From assembly GCA_001785195.1 (NCBI GenBank), contig MFTB01000048.1, positions 1 through 45,351 on the forward strand: a stretch of 45,351 nucleotides of DNA. The letters run 5' to 3'. The notes beneath the pieces were generated by a model. That model worked only from the letters and a program-made list of their open reading frames with translations, was not told the DNA's origin and ran no database searches. Below, in pieces: positions 1-9,732 of the stretch (positions are counted from its first letter, which is position 1; each line of letters opens with the position of its first letter). Source of the DNA: Candidatus Muproteobacteria bacterium RIFCSPHIGHO2_12_FULL_60_33 (GTDB lineage Bacteria > Pseudomonadota > Gammaproteobacteria > Acidiferrobacterales > Sulfurifustaceae). Made by a program: the position numbers and the translations under genes.

Positions 1-69
1 GGCGAGTTGAGGCGAGCGCCGATTCCGGCGAGAAGCGCAGGGGGTGGTCGCGTCATCCGGGGGGGTGCT

Positions 70-145
70 TTCTTTGGTTACATTCTTTGCACGAGCAAAG
101 AAAGTAACCCAGGGTGCAGGGGCGGAGCCACCCGCAAGTAGCTTT
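70..145. repeat. Partial copy of the TTTGGTTACTTTCT...AGAAAGTAACC repeat end
   Basis: ctttctttggttacattctttgcacgagcaaagaaagtaacccagggtgcaggggcggagccaccc compared with 17474-17541. Confidence 0.75.
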
Positions 146-273
146 TGAGTCGCGCGCAAAGCGCGCGAACCATTCAAAACCTGGACCCCGGCTTTCGCCG
201 GGGTGACGATAAGTCAGGGGTGAAGCCCACTCGATAAAATAATATTCCCCCCCTCTCCCTAGTTATTCCCGCC

Positions 274-350
274 GGGGTGCAAGAAAATCACTTGCACCCG
301 TTCGGCGGCGTGAATGTCCACTGGACATTCACGAGAACCCCGCCTCACCT
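274..350 (+). repeat. Double-hairpin module, copy A
   Basis: GGGTGCAAGaaaatcaCTTGCACCC + GTGAATGTCCactGGACATTCAC. Confidence 0.8.
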
Positions 351-400
351 CCCGCCAGGGGAGAGGGAATCATAAGACTATCCCCCCAATTACTTATAAA

Positions 401-1369
401 ATGCACGCAGGAACTAACCTTGATCCTGCCAAGAGAAAACAATTGAAAACCCTCCGCCTCGGTACGCGCAAAAGCCAACTCGCCCTGTGGCAGGCGCATT
501 ATGTGCGTGATGCCCTGGAGCGTCATCACCCGGGCCTGAAGGTCGAGCTCGTCACCATGACCACCGAGGGCGATCGCATCCTCGACCGCAGTCTCGCCCA
601 GGTCGGAGGCAAGGGCCTGTTCATCAAGGAACTGGAACAGGGCCTGCTGCAAAACCATATCGATATCGCCGTGCATTCCCTCAAGGACGTCACGGCCAAG
701 GTTCCCGATGGCCTGCATCTTGCCGTGGTGTGCGAGCGCGAAGACCCACGCGACGCCTTCATCTCCAATCGTTATGCCACACTCGCCGCGCTCCCGCGCG
801 GCGCGCGCGTCGGCACCTCCAGCCTGCGGCGCCAGTGCCAGCTGCGCGAGGCCTTTCCGCCGCTTGAAATCGTCACGCTGCGCGGCAACATCAACACGCG
901 CCTCGCCAAGCTCGATGCCGGCGAATACGACGCCATCATTCTCGCCGTGGCCGGCATCAAGCGCCTGGGCATGGAAGCGCGCATCCGTGAGCGGCTCGAT
1001 CCGGCCGTGAGCCTGCCGGCCGTCGGCCAGGGCGCCATCTGCATCGAATGCCGCCAGGAAGATGCCACCACCAACGCATTGCTCGCACCGCTCAACCATA
1101 GCGACACGCAAATATGCGTGACGGCGGAACGCTCCCTCAACGCCCATCTCGAGGGCGGCTGCCAGGTGCCGATCGGCGGTTTTGCCGAATTGCACGGCGA
1201 CGAGTTGCATCTGCGCGGCATGGTGGGCGAGCCGGACGGCAGCCGCCTGCTGCGCGCGGAGATCCGCGGTCCTTCGGCACAGGCCGAACAACTGGGCGCG
1301 CAGCTCGCGCAACAGTTATTGGCACAGGGGGCCAAGGACATTCTCGACAAGGTATACGGACGTGCCTGA
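401..1369 (+). CDS. hemC: Hydroxymethylbilane synthase (porphobilinogen deaminase)
   Basis: [28 protein letters not shown] and EGGCQVPIG motifs; the 314 start of the track ORF lies in repeat sequence, so the real start is probably 401 or about 443. Confidence 0.95.
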   Translation: MHAGTNLDPAKRKQLKTLRLGTRKSQLALWQAHYVRDALERHHPGLKVELVTMTTEGDRILDRSLAQVGGKGLFIKELEQGLLQNHIDIAVHSLKDVTAKVPDGLHLAVVCEREDPRDAFISNRYATLAALPRGARVGTSSLRRQCQLREAFPPLEIVTLRGNINTRLAKLDAGEYDAIILAVAGIKRLGMEARIRERLDPAVSLPAVGQGAICIECRQEDATTNALLAPLNHSDTQICVTAERSLNAHLEGGCQVPIGGFAELHGDELHLRGMVGEPDGSRLLRAEIRGPSAQAEQLGAQLAQQLLAQGAKDILDKVYGRA

Positions 1370-2165
1370 ATCCCCTTCCCCGCAACGCACGCTCGCCGGC
1401 GTGCGTGTGCTCGTCACCCGCCCGCGCGATCAGGCGGAAAATCTCGTGCGACTCATCGAGGCGCGCGGCGGCGAGGCCATCCGCTTTCCGGTGATCGAAA
1501 TCGCGGAACCGCAGGACACGCAGGCCTTGCTGGCCGTCATCGACCGGCTGAAGGATTTTGCGCTGGCGATCTTCATCAGCCCGAACGCGGTCAATCGGGC
1601 GATGAACCTTATTCTGGCGCGTGGCGGATTGCCGCCGGCGCTGCGCGCGGCCTGCGTCGGCCGCGGCAGCGCGCGCGAACTCAAGCACTTCGGGATTGAA
1701 AATGTGATCGTGCCGCAGGGCCGGTTCGACAGCGAGGCACTGTTGGAACTGCCCGAGCTGCAAGCCGTGAGCGGGAAACGCATCGTGATCTTTCGCGGCG
1801 ACGGCGGGCGCGAACTGCTCGGCGACACCCTCAAGGCGCGCGGGGCGGAAATCGAGTACGCCGAGTGCTACCGGCGCGTGCGCCCCCACACCGACATGAC
1901 GCCGCTGTTGCGCCGCTGGGCGCGCGGGGAAATCGACATCGTCAGCGTCACCAGCGTGGACGGCCTGCACAACCTCTTCGACATGGTCGGCAAGGCCGGC
2001 CAGCACTGGCTGATCCGGACCCCGATTATCGTGGTCAGCGAGCGCATGGTGGAGGTCTGCCGCGAACTGGGCTTCAAGACCGAACCACGGGTGGCGGCGA
2101 CGGCCAGCGACGAGGCCATTCTGGAAGCCATCCAGGCATGGCGGGACGGGCAAAACACCTTATAA
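1362..2165 (+). CDS. hemD: Uroporphyrinogen-III synthase
   Basis: GTG start overlapping the hemC end; [32 protein letters not shown] and C-terminal [14 protein letters not shown]; hemCD gene order. Confidence 0.92.
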   Translation: MPESPSPQRTLAGVRVLVTRPRDQAENLVRLIEARGGEAIRFPVIEIAEPQDTQALLAVIDRLKDFALAIFISPNAVNRAMNLILARGGLPPALRAACVGRGSARELKHFGIENVIVPQGRFDSEALLELPELQAVSGKRIVIFRGDGGRELLGDTLKARGAEIEYAECYRRVRPHTDMTPLLRRWARGEIDIVSVTSVDGLHNLFDMVGKAGQHWLIRTPIIVVSERMVEVCRELGFKTEPRVAATASDEAILEAIQAWRDGQNTL

Positions 2166-2194
2166 TCCTGCTTCGCACTCAGGCCGGAAATCCC

Positions 2195-3274
2195 ATGACC
2201 GACACGGACGCCAAAAATCCCCCTGCCGAATCGGCCGTCGCCTCCCGGCGCGCCAAAACCGCGTCGAAGAAATCCGAGAATGATTCGCGCTACGGGCGCG
2301 TGCGTGGCGGGCTCGCCGTCATCCTCGCCACGCTGGCGCTCATCGCCAGCGGATACCTGTGGTACGTCATGTTCCATGAGAGCGCGGATTTGTTCTCGCG
2401 CGATATCGTCGGCGCGCTCGACCGCATCGAATCCGACACCAACCAGGCGCTGGAAACCGTCGCCAACGCCGAGAAGGACATCAAGACCCTCAAGGAGACC
2501 CAGGACGCGATCCGGGCCTCGCTCGAAAAAATCACCAGCGATCTGCGGCGCAACCGGCTCGAATGGGCGGTGACGGAAACCGAGCAGCTGATGATCATCG
2601 CCAACAACCGCCTGCAACTGGCGCGCGATACACATTCCGCGCTCGCCGCCCTGCGCGCCGCCGACCAGCAATTGCAACAACTGGCCATGCCGAAGTTTCT
2701 GCCCGTGCGACGCGAACTCGCGCGCGAGATTTCCCTGCTGGAATCCCACGAAAAGCTGGATGTCAGCGGCATCACCCTGCGCCTCGCTACCCTGGCCGAC
2801 AACGTGGACCGGCTGCCGCTGGCGCTGGACATCCGGCTGCGTGAAATCGAAGAGGCCAAAATCCCCGTCAAGGAAGGCGTTGCGCAGGTTGCCAGCGCGG
2901 ACGGCAACTGGCGCCAGACCGCGCGCAGTCTGTGGCAGGACATTCTTTCGCTGGTGCGCATCCGCGACGACGTGGCCTCGCAACGTCCGCTGCTCCCGCC
3001 GGAACAGCAATACTTTCTGCGCGAGAACCTGCGCCTGATGCTGTACGGCGCGCAGCAGGCGCTGCTGCAGGGCAGCGTCCCCACCTATCAGCAGAATCTC
3101 AAGACGGCGCAACGCCTGCTCAAGGATTACTTTGACGTCGAATCGCAGGTGGTCACGGCGATGCAGACCGAGCTCACCCGCCTGCAAACCATGAAGATCC
3201 TCACCGACATGCCGGACATCACCGCGTCGCTGACCACCCTGCGGCGCCTGGGCGGGCGGAGCGAAGCACCATGA
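2195..3274 (+). CDS. hemX: HemX-family membrane protein (uroporphyrinogen-III C-methyltransferase-like)
   Basis: Position between hemD and hemY, one N-terminal TM segment then a long coiled-coil-like region. Confidence 0.85.
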   Translation: MTDTDAKNPPAESAVASRRAKTASKKSENDSRYGRVRGGLAVILATLALIASGYLWYVMFHESADLFSRDIVGALDRIESDTNQALETVANAEKDIKTLKETQDAIRASLEKITSDLRRNRLEWAVTETEQLMIIANNRLQLARDTHSALAALRAADQQLQQLAMPKFLPVRRELAREISLLESHEKLDVSGITLRLATLADNVDRLPLALDIRLREIEEAKIPVKEGVAQVASADGNWRQTARSLWQDILSLVRIRDDVASQRPLLPPEQQYFLRENLRLMLYGAQQALLQGSVPTYQQNLKTAQRLLKDYFDVESQVVTAMQTELTRLQTMKILTDMPDITASLTTLRRLGGRSEAP

Positions 3275-4515
3275 AGACACTGATTTTCATCATCGCCCTG
3301 CTGTTCACGGCGGCACTGATTACCTTCTACGCCCTCGAGAATCCGGGTTACGTGCTGATTTCGCGCGCGCCGTGGAGCATCGAGATGACGCTGACGGTTT
3401 TCATCCCGCTCATGATCGCGGTGTTTTTCCTGTTCTACCTGCTGCTCTTCCTGATCGTGCGCCTGTGGCGCATCCCGCGCGACGTCGGCCGCTGGCGCGG
3501 GAAACGGCACGACCGGGAGTCACGCACCTCGCTCATCCAGGGCCTGACGAATCTGGCGGAAGGAAACTGGGTCGAGGCGGAAACGCAGTTGCTCGCCGGC
3601 ATGCGCCATGGCGACACGCCGCTGCTGAATTACCTGGGCGCGGCCCTGGCCTGCGAAGGCCAGGGCAACAGCGAAAAACGCGATGAATACCTGGCGCTGG
3701 CGCACAAGAACGCGCCGCAACACGATCTCGCCATCGGCATGACGCAGGCGTATCTGCAACATCAGGCGCATCAGATGGAGCAGTCGCTCGCGACCCTGAA
3801 CGAACTGCGCGCTAATGCCCCGAAACACCGGCAGGTGCTGAAACTGCTGGCGCAGGTGCACCTCGAATTGCGCGACTGGACCGGCCTGATCAATCTGATA
3901 CCGGACCTGCGCCAGGGCTACACCATGAGCACGAAGGAAATCGACGAGCTGGAATTGCAGGCGCACCGCGAACTGCTGAAACTTTCCATCCCCTCCGGCC
4001 GGCCGGGCGTGCTGGAAAAGGCCTGGAACGCGGTGCCAAAATCCTTGTGCCGTCATCCCTCGATGATCGCCATCTACGCCCGCCAGCTGATCCAGCAGAA
4101 CGAGATGGCACAGGCCGAAGCGGTGCTGCGCAGCGCCATCGAGGACAACTGGGATTCGGCGCTGGTGGAACTTTACGGTCAGGCACAAGGGACGAATTCC
4201 GCGGACCAGCTGGAAACCGCCGAGGGCTGGCTGACGTCACACCGCGACGACCCGAAATTGCTGCTGACGCTGGCGCGCCTGGCGGCGCGTAACAACCAGG
4301 ACAGCAAGGCGCGCGGCTATTATGAAACCTGCCTGGCGCAGCACGGGCCGGTGGATGCGTATCGCGAACTGGGTAACCTTTTGGAAAAACTCGGCGACAA
4401 GGACAAGGCGCTCAACACCTACCGCCGCGGCCTCGAGATGGTGGCCAGCGAACTGCGCGCCATCCCCGCGCGCGGACAAGGATCGCTCATCTCGCGCTTC
4501 CGCGCGGCGCGTTAA
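3271..4515 (+). CDS. hemY: HemY, TPR-containing heme biosynthesis-associated protein
   Basis: N-terminal TM pair, ENPGYVLI..., TPR-like C-terminus, ATGA overlap with hemX. Confidence 0.88.
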   Translation: MKTLIFIIALLFTAALITFYALENPGYVLISRAPWSIEMTLTVFIPLMIAVFFLFYLLLFLIVRLWRIPRDVGRWRGKRHDRESRTSLIQGLTNLAEGNWVEAETQLLAGMRHGDTPLLNYLGAALACEGQGNSEKRDEYLALAHKNAPQHDLAIGMTQAYLQHQAHQMEQSLATLNELRANAPKHRQVLKLLAQVHLELRDWTGLINLIPDLRQGYTMSTKEIDELELQAHRELLKLSIPSGRPGVLEKAWNAVPKSLCRHPSMIAIYARQLIQQNEMAQAEAVLRSAIEDNWDSALVELYGQAQGTNSADQLETAEGWLTSHRDDPKLLLTLARLAARNNQDSKARGYYETCLAQHGPVDAYRELGNLLEKLGDKDKALNTYRRGLEMVASELRAIPARGQGSLISRFRAAR

Positions 4516-4526
4516 GCCGTCAATGA

Positions 4527-4937
4527 TCAGTTCGGCAACTCCAGCTTGAAATGCCGCTCGCGGTATAAATCCATCGAATACGTGAAATCGCCGACGAATT
4601 TCCCGGCGCGGTAATCGATGGAGAGCAGGTCCGGCACGAAGCGGCCGCGGTCGCCCACCACCGGGTAGTCACTGGCCTCGGCGCCGTTGTCAATGTCATT
4701 GAAGCTGCATGCCTTCTGGAAGCACGCCGGGCGGAACCACACGCGCAGTTTCGAGTTCACCGGAACCGCGTTTTCAACCGCCTCGTCCCGGAACCACACG
4801 CGCTTGGCGATCATGCAGCCGAATATCAATTGCACCTCGGCGTACAGCGGCCCGGCGCGCCGAGCCAGCGCGCGTTCGGCCGCGGCGCTCAGTTCCACGC
4901 GCACCGGCTTGCCATGAAGCTGGATGGTTACGATCAT
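4527..4937 (-). CDS. Conserved hypothetical protein
   Basis: 136-aa ORF, coherent composition, convergent to hemY. Confidence 0.65.
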   Translation of the reverse strand: MIVTIQLHGKPVRVELSAAAERALARRAGPLYAEVQLIFGCMIAKRVWFRDEAVENAVPVNSKLRVWFRPACFQKACSFNDIDNGAEASDYPVVGDRGRFVPDLLSIDYRAGKFVGDFTYSMDLYRERHFKLELPN

Positions 4938-4965
4938 TCGATTAAGAACCCTCTGATTAACGATA

Positions 4966-5118
4966 ATTCACCGCAAAGGCGCAAAGAGCGCAAAGGTTTT
5001 GTTTTGTTGCGGCCCAGGGTGCAACAAAACCCGTTGCACCCGTTCGGTGGCGCGAATGTTCGCTGAACATTCGCGAGAACTCCACCTTACCCTTCGCGTC
5101 TTTGCGGTGAGAAATATT
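4966..5118. repeat. Composite intergenic repeat: outer CGCAAAG-type inverted repeat enclosing a double-hairpin module
   Basis: caccgcaaaggcgcaaagagcgcaaag...cttcgcgtctttgcggtg; inner GGGTGCAAC/GTTGCACCC and CGCGAATGTTC/GAACATTCGCG hairpins. Confidence 0.85.
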
Positions 5119-5133
5119 TTTTTAGAGCTTCCT

Positions 5134-5352
5134 TCAATACCCCTGCGGCTTCTGACCCGCCTCGGCATCCTGCTCGGATGCCTTCAGGGCCTCGCGATTT
5201 TTTTCTACGCCCTGCTTGAGCTTGTCTTCCACCGCGCGGGCCTTGTCCATGGCCTGCACCGCCGGGGCGAATACCGTGTCCTTGATCTCCTTCTTCTCAC
5301 CGCAGGCAACCAACAGACCGAGGCAGCAGAGGCATGTTAACGCCGTTCGCAT
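5134..5352 (-). CDS. Small predicted lipoprotein
   Basis: MRTALTCLCCLGLLVAC lipobox then a charged helix. Confidence 0.75.
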   Translation of the reverse strand: MRTALTCLCCLGLLVACGEKKEIKDTVFAPAVQAMDKARAVEDKLKQGVEKNREALKASEQDAEAGQKPQGY

Positions 5353-5387
5353 AATTTCCCCTATAAAAAATGAAAACGTCCTCTCAC

Positions 5388-5472
5388 GTAGGGCGGGTTA
5401 GGCGGTTATTGCCGTAACCCGCCATCGGTCTCGGCGGGTTACGCGCCAGATACAGGCGCTAACCCGCCCTAC
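5388..5472. repeat. REP-like palindromic repeat
   Basis: gtagggcgggtta ... taacccgccctac, 13-bp perfect ends with inner inverted copies. Confidence 0.8.
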
Positions 5473-5480
5473 ATTTAGTT

Positions 5481-6602
5481 TTACGACGACGCGTGGGCGA
5501 ACTCAAAGGAATCATAGTACAAGCGGTCCTCCGGCAGGCGATGTTTTTTCACCATGCCCTTGATGGCATCGATCATGGGCGGCGGGCCGCTGGCATACAC
5601 CTCGTGCCGGCTCAGGTCCGGGTGGTCCTCGGCCACCGCCTCGTGCACCCAGCCCTGCCGGCCGCTCCAGTGGTCCTCCGGCTTCGGTTCCGACAGTACC
5701 GGCGTGAATTTGAAATTACTGTGTTGCTTGGCCCAGGCTTGCGGCAGGTCGGGCAGATACAAATCACGCTTGGCGCGCACGCCCCAGTACAGGTGCAGCG
5801 GGCGCTGGATGCCCTGCGCAAAGGCATATTCCAGGATGCTCTTGATGGGCGCAAAGCCGGTGCCGCCCGCGATCAGGATGGCCGGACGGTCCGAGGTCGC
5901 TCTCGACATCCTGTCTCCCGTGACGTACATGGACGTACTAATGTCGCGAGAAGCAGGAAGCTGAGAGCGACCGACATTTGTACTTCCCTGTACATCATCT
6001 TCGCGCAGAAAAAACATCCCGAACGGGCCCTGGAACCGGAGCAGGTCCTTTTCCTTCATTTTCTCGAACACGTGGCCGGTGAAATGCCCGCCCGGGACAT
6101 GGCGGATGTGCAGCTGCAACAATTCATCGGAGAGCGGCGAAGTCGCGAGCGAGAAGCTGCGCCGCTGGTTGCCGCTCAAAAGAATATCGATGTACTGCCC
6201 GGCGAGATATTGCAGCCGCTGGCCCTCGGCCAGTTTGAGCGAGAGTCGCATCACGTCGTCGGCGAGCTTTTCCATTTGCACCACGCGGGCCGGCAGGATG
6301 CGGATGGGGATGTCCTTGGCTGCGGCGATTTCCTTTGCCTCGATCACCAGATCGGACAGGGGTTTAGCCTGACAGAACAAGGCATGTCCGTTTTCCTTCT
6401 CCGCCGCGCTCATGGCCTTGGGCTCGTAGGTCCCGTAATCAACCTCGCCGGAAACAAGTTTTCCCTTGCAGGTGCCGCAGGCGCCGCTGCGGCAACTGTA
6501 GGGCAGCATCACGCCCTGGCGCAGCGCCGCCGCCAGCACGGTTTCTTTTTCCTCCGCGGTAAATTCACGGCCGCTGGATCGGATGCATATCTTGAAGGTC
6601 AT
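5481..6602 (-). CDS. 2Fe-2S ferredoxin domain / FAD-NAD(P) oxidoreductase (CDP-6-deoxy-delta-3,4-glucoseen reductase family)
   Basis: YSCRSGACGTCKGKL cluster motif, RRSFSLATSP flavin motif, ILIAGGTGFAPIKSI nucleotide-binding motif; carries an in-frame palindromic insert. Confidence 0.88.
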   Translation of the reverse strand: MTFKICIRSSGREFTAEEKETVLAAALRQGVMLPYSCRSGACGTCKGKLVSGEVDYGTYEPKAMSAAEKENGHALFCQAKPLSDLVIEAKEIAAAKDIPIRILPARVVQMEKLADDVMRLSLKLAEGQRLQYLAGQYIDILLSGNQRRSFSLATSPLSDELLQLHIRHVPGGHFTGHVFEKMKEKDLLRFQGPFGMFFLREDDVQGSTNVGRSQLPASRDISTSMYVTGDRMSRATSDRPAILIAGGTGFAPIKSILEYAFAQGIQRPLHLYWGVRAKRDLYLPDLPQAWAKQHSNFKFTPVLSEPKPEDHWSGRQGWVHEAVAEDHPDLSRHEVYASGPPPMIDAIKGMVKKHRLPEDRLYYDSFEFAHASS

Positions 6603-6663
6603 GGCAATGGATGCAATGGTTTTTATATTTCTTAAGGAAGTTCTGATCAATTACAAAAAAACT

Positions 6664-6822
6664 ATCTCTCACCGCAAAGGCGCAAAGAGCGCAAAGATTT
6701 TGTTTTGTTGCGGCCCAGGGTGCAACAAAACCCGTTGCACCCGTTCAGCGTCGCGAATGTTCACTGAACATTCGCGAGGACCCCGCCTCACCCTTCGCGT
6801 CTTTGCGGTGAATAATCATTAA
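6664..6822. repeat. Second copy of the composite CGCAAAG/double-hairpin repeat
   Basis: Near-identical to 4966-5118, flanking the other side of the lipoprotein/oxidoreductase pair. Confidence 0.85.
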
Positions 6823-6975
6823 ATCAGAGGTTCCTTAACGTGAAACACCTATTGTTCCCCAAAACGGCGGGGAGAAAAACCACGGATAAAAACCGGGTAT
6901 GGCGCTGCTGAATGCACCTGCCCGCTTACGCGGGCATGACGACGAATCGAAAAAGGGGGAAGTCTGGGGTGCGGT

Positions 6976-7560
6976 TCAGATCCAGGAGACGCCGCCGACG
7001 TTTTCCCAGATGCGCACGGCGCGGTCGACCTGTTTATGCGTGATCGCCTCGTTGGCCGCGCGGCGGCATTCCTCGCGCGTGCCGCATTCCACGCCGTCCA
7101 CGTTATATACCAGACGGCTGGCAGTGCGAGCGTAGGCGTTGCCGTTCCACTCGTAGCGGCTGTAGGCGCCCTCGGTGGCGGACATTCCGGTATAGCTTTC
7201 GATCACCGGGTAACCGCCCTTGTCTTCGCGCAGGCGGAAAGTGGCGTCGAAGCTGAGCAGCGTGGTCGCGGCGCTGGCGGTTTTCTCCACCAGCCGGGCG
7301 CGGCAATCGCTGCCCGTGCAGCGTTCGTGGGTGACGATGAACAGGTCGCCGCGGACGGTCTTGGCCACCCAGCGGCGACTGAAGGTCGGATGATCGCAGG
7401 CCTCGATTTCGCCGGCCGGGGTCAGCGCGCAGGTGCTGGCGATAGCGGCCGGGATCTCGCGGTCGGCGAGCACCGGGTCGGAGCTTTCACCGGTGCCGGT
7501 CCAGACGCTGGCGGCGAATCCGATGATCAGGGTAGGCAACAGTGTCAGGGCCTTTTTCAT
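6976..7560 (-). CDS. Predicted secreted protein of unknown function
   Basis: MKKALTLLPTLIIGFAASVWTG signal peptide, paired Cys residues. Confidence 0.65.
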   Translation of the reverse strand: MKKALTLLPTLIIGFAASVWTGTGESSDPVLADREIPAAIASTCALTPAGEIEACDHPTFSRRWVAKTVRGDLFIVTHERCTGSDCRARLVEKTASAATTLLSFDATFRLREDKGGYPVIESYTGMSATEGAYSRYEWNGNAYARTASRLVYNVDGVECGTREECRRAANEAITHKQVDRAVRIWENVGGVSWI

Positions 7561-7829
7561 GGATCATTACCTTCTCTTACCGGTATCAGGAGCATATTCC
7601 GTGCCAGGGGGACCGCCTTGGAAAAATCCATTATTTACAGTGGATTACATCGGTGGCGGCGGGCCATGCCCAAGCCAGCCGCGGGCCGTTCGCGAAACCA
7701 TCGTTGCAGGCTGCGTCACCCTGTGGCAAAACCGGGCGCGAAATCAAATATCGTGTATTTGACATTCCCGCCCCTGCTCCCTTAAATGCGGCCCATGCTT
7801 GAACATCCCCTCAGCGCAGATTCCGGCAT

Positions 7830-8813
7830 GTGATGAACGGCAACACGCTGGTCGAAATCAAAAATCTCTCGCGCTTCTACGGCGCGTTGCAGGCGGTCAA
7901 GGACGTCAGCTTCACCATCCGACAGGGAGAAGTGCTCGGCTTTCTCGGCCCCAACGGCGCCGGCAAAACCACGACGATGCAGATCATCAGCGGCAACCTC
8001 GCGCCCTCGGGCGGGAGCGTGACCATCGCCGGCCATGACCTGCTCGAAGACCCGCGCGCCGCCAAGAGCCAGATCGGCTATCTCCCGGAACAACCCCCGC
8101 TCTACCGCGAGCTGACCGTGGACGAATACCTCGACTACTGCGCGGCGCTGAATCACGTCCCGCGCGCGCAGCGCGTGAAAGCGCGCACGAACGCCAAGGA
8201 GCGCTGTGGACTGCACGATACCGGCCGGCGCCTGATCGGCAACCTGTCCAAGGGTTTTCAGCAACGCGTGGGCATTGCGCAGGCGATCATCCATCTACCT
8301 CCGGTGGTAATTCTGGACGAACCCACGGTCGGTCTCGATCCGATCCAGATCCGCGAAATCCGCACGCTCATCCGCGAGCTGGGAAAAGAACACGGCATGA
8401 TCCTGTCCACACATATCCTGCCCGAGGTGCAGGCCACCTGCGACCGCGTCCAGATCATCAATAAGGGCGAGCTGGTGCTGAACGAAAGCATCGAGGGGCT
8501 GGAGCACCAAATGAAATCGGCCTCGCTCACGGTGGCCTTCCGTCATCCGCCGGAACAAAAGGTATTGGAAATACTTCCGGGAGTGAAATCGGTGCAGCCG
8601 GAAAAAGACGGACGGATGCACGTCTTCCATGAAGCCGAACAAAACCCGACGGAAGCCATCCTGCGGATGGCAGTCGAGAAGAACTGGGGGCTTTATGAAA
8701 TCCGCCCGGGACGGCTCTCGCTCGAACAGATATTCATGGAATTGACCACGGATGCCGCGGCCGAGAATGCGCAGGCTGCCGCCGTGGCAATCACATCGGA
8801 CAGCCAGCCATGA
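7830..8813 (+). CDS. ABC transporter ATP-binding protein (GldA-like)
   Basis: Walker A GPNGAGKTTT, signature LSKGFQQRVGIAQ, Walker B VVILDEP. Confidence 0.92.
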   Translation: MMNGNTLVEIKNLSRFYGALQAVKDVSFTIRQGEVLGFLGPNGAGKTTTMQIISGNLAPSGGSVTIAGHDLLEDPRAAKSQIGYLPEQPPLYRELTVDEYLDYCAALNHVPRAQRVKARTNAKERCGLHDTGRRLIGNLSKGFQQRVGIAQAIIHLPPVVILDEPTVGLDPIQIREIRTLIRELGKEHGMILSTHILPEVQATCDRVQIINKGELVLNESIEGLEHQMKSASLTVAFRHPPEQKVLEILPGVKSVQPEKDGRMHVFHEAEQNPTEAILRMAVEKNWGLYEIRPGRLSLEQIFMELTTDAAAENAQAAAVAITSDSQP

Positions 8814-9559
8814 TCCTGACCGTCGGCCTGCGCGAATTCAAATCGTTGTTTCTGTCGCCGCTGGCCTGGTCCATCCTCGCGGTGGTGCAGGTGATACTCG
8901 GTTTTCTGTTCCTGGCCCGCCTCGAGGTGTTCCAGCTGTACCAGCCGCAGCTGATGGCCATGGACGGCGCGCCAGGCCTCACGGAAATCGTACTGCCCGA
9001 TCTGCTCGGCAACGCGGCGGTTATTCTCTTGCTGGTGGCGCCCTTGCTGACCATGCGCCTGGTAGCGGAGGAGCGGCGCAATCGCACGCTCGCGCTGCTG
9101 TTCAGCGCGCCGCTCTCAATGACCGAGATCGTGCTCGGGAAATATCTCGGCATTCTGCTGTTCCTGCTGGTGCTGTTGCTCATGATCGCGCTGATGCCGC
9201 TGTCCCTGCTCGCGGGCGCGAGCCTGGATCTGGGCCTGATGGCCTCGGGCTTCCTCGGGCTGGCGCTGCTGCTGGCGGGTTTCGCGGCCGTGGGGCTCTT
9301 TATGTCCACGCTCACGCAATACACCACAGTCGCCGCGATCAGCACTTTCGGCGCGCTGCTGTTGTTCTGGATACTCGACTGGTCAGGCCAGGGCGTGGGC
9401 GGCGGCAACTGGATGGCCTACCTGTCGCTGTTCAATCATTACAAGCCGTTTCTGGAAGGCATTTTCGACAGCGGCGATGCGGCCTACCACGTCCTGCTCA
9501 TCACTACCTTTCTCGTGCTCAGCATCCGCCGTCTGGATGCCGACCGGCTGGGGGGTTAA
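8810..9559 (+). CDS. ABC-2 type transporter permease (GldF-like)
   Basis: Six hydrophobic segments; ATGA overlap with the ATPase gene. Confidence 0.88.
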   Translation: MILTVGLREFKSLFLSPLAWSILAVVQVILGFLFLARLEVFQLYQPQLMAMDGAPGLTEIVLPDLLGNAAVILLLVAPLLTMRLVAEERRNRTLALLFSAPLSMTEIVLGKYLGILLFLLVLLLMIALMPLSLLAGASLDLGLMASGFLGLALLLAGFAAVGLFMSTLTQYTTVAAISTFGALLLFWILDWSGQGVGGGNWMAYLSLFNHYKPFLEGIFDSGDAAYHVLLITTFLVLSIRRLDADRLGG

Positions 9560-9587
9560 TTCAAACGTGAATGAGCATTTAATAATT

Positions 9588-9702
9588 TTGGAACGCAGAT
9601 GAACGCGGATTTTATTTGAATGATAAACGCAGATGTTTTTCACAATAAATTACGTTTTATCTGCGTTCATCTATTTAGCATCAGCGTTTATCTGCGTTAA
9701 GA
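9588..9702. repeat. Inverted repeat of degenerate short-period AACGCAGATGAACGCGGAT arms
   Basis: ggaacgcagatgaacgcggat ... atctgcgttcatct ... atctgcgtt. Confidence 0.75.
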
Positions 9703-9732
9703 GATCATAACATCTTGAAGTAGGGCTACATT

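Noticed and set aside
314-400. N-terminal extension of the hemC ORF ([22 protein letters not shown]...)
   Set aside because: This segment is translated repeat sequence; the conserved protein starts near [17 protein letters not shown].
1868-3280. 470-aa antisense ORF opposite hemD/hemX
   Set aside because: No domain signature; shadow of the high-GC hem genes.
4974-5010. Possible CRISPR or tandem array from CGCAAAG units
   Set aside because: Units are 8-10 bp, degenerate, and form hairpin arms; no spacers or cas genes.
5481-6602. Oxidoreductase considered as a frameshifted pseudogene
   Set aside because: The extra sequence keeps the frame and the motifs on both sides are intact, so an in-frame insertion is the better reading.
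5493-6635. 380-aa antisense ORF opposite the oxidoreductase
   Set aside because: The minus frame carries the 2Fe-2S and FAD motifs; this is a shadow ORF.
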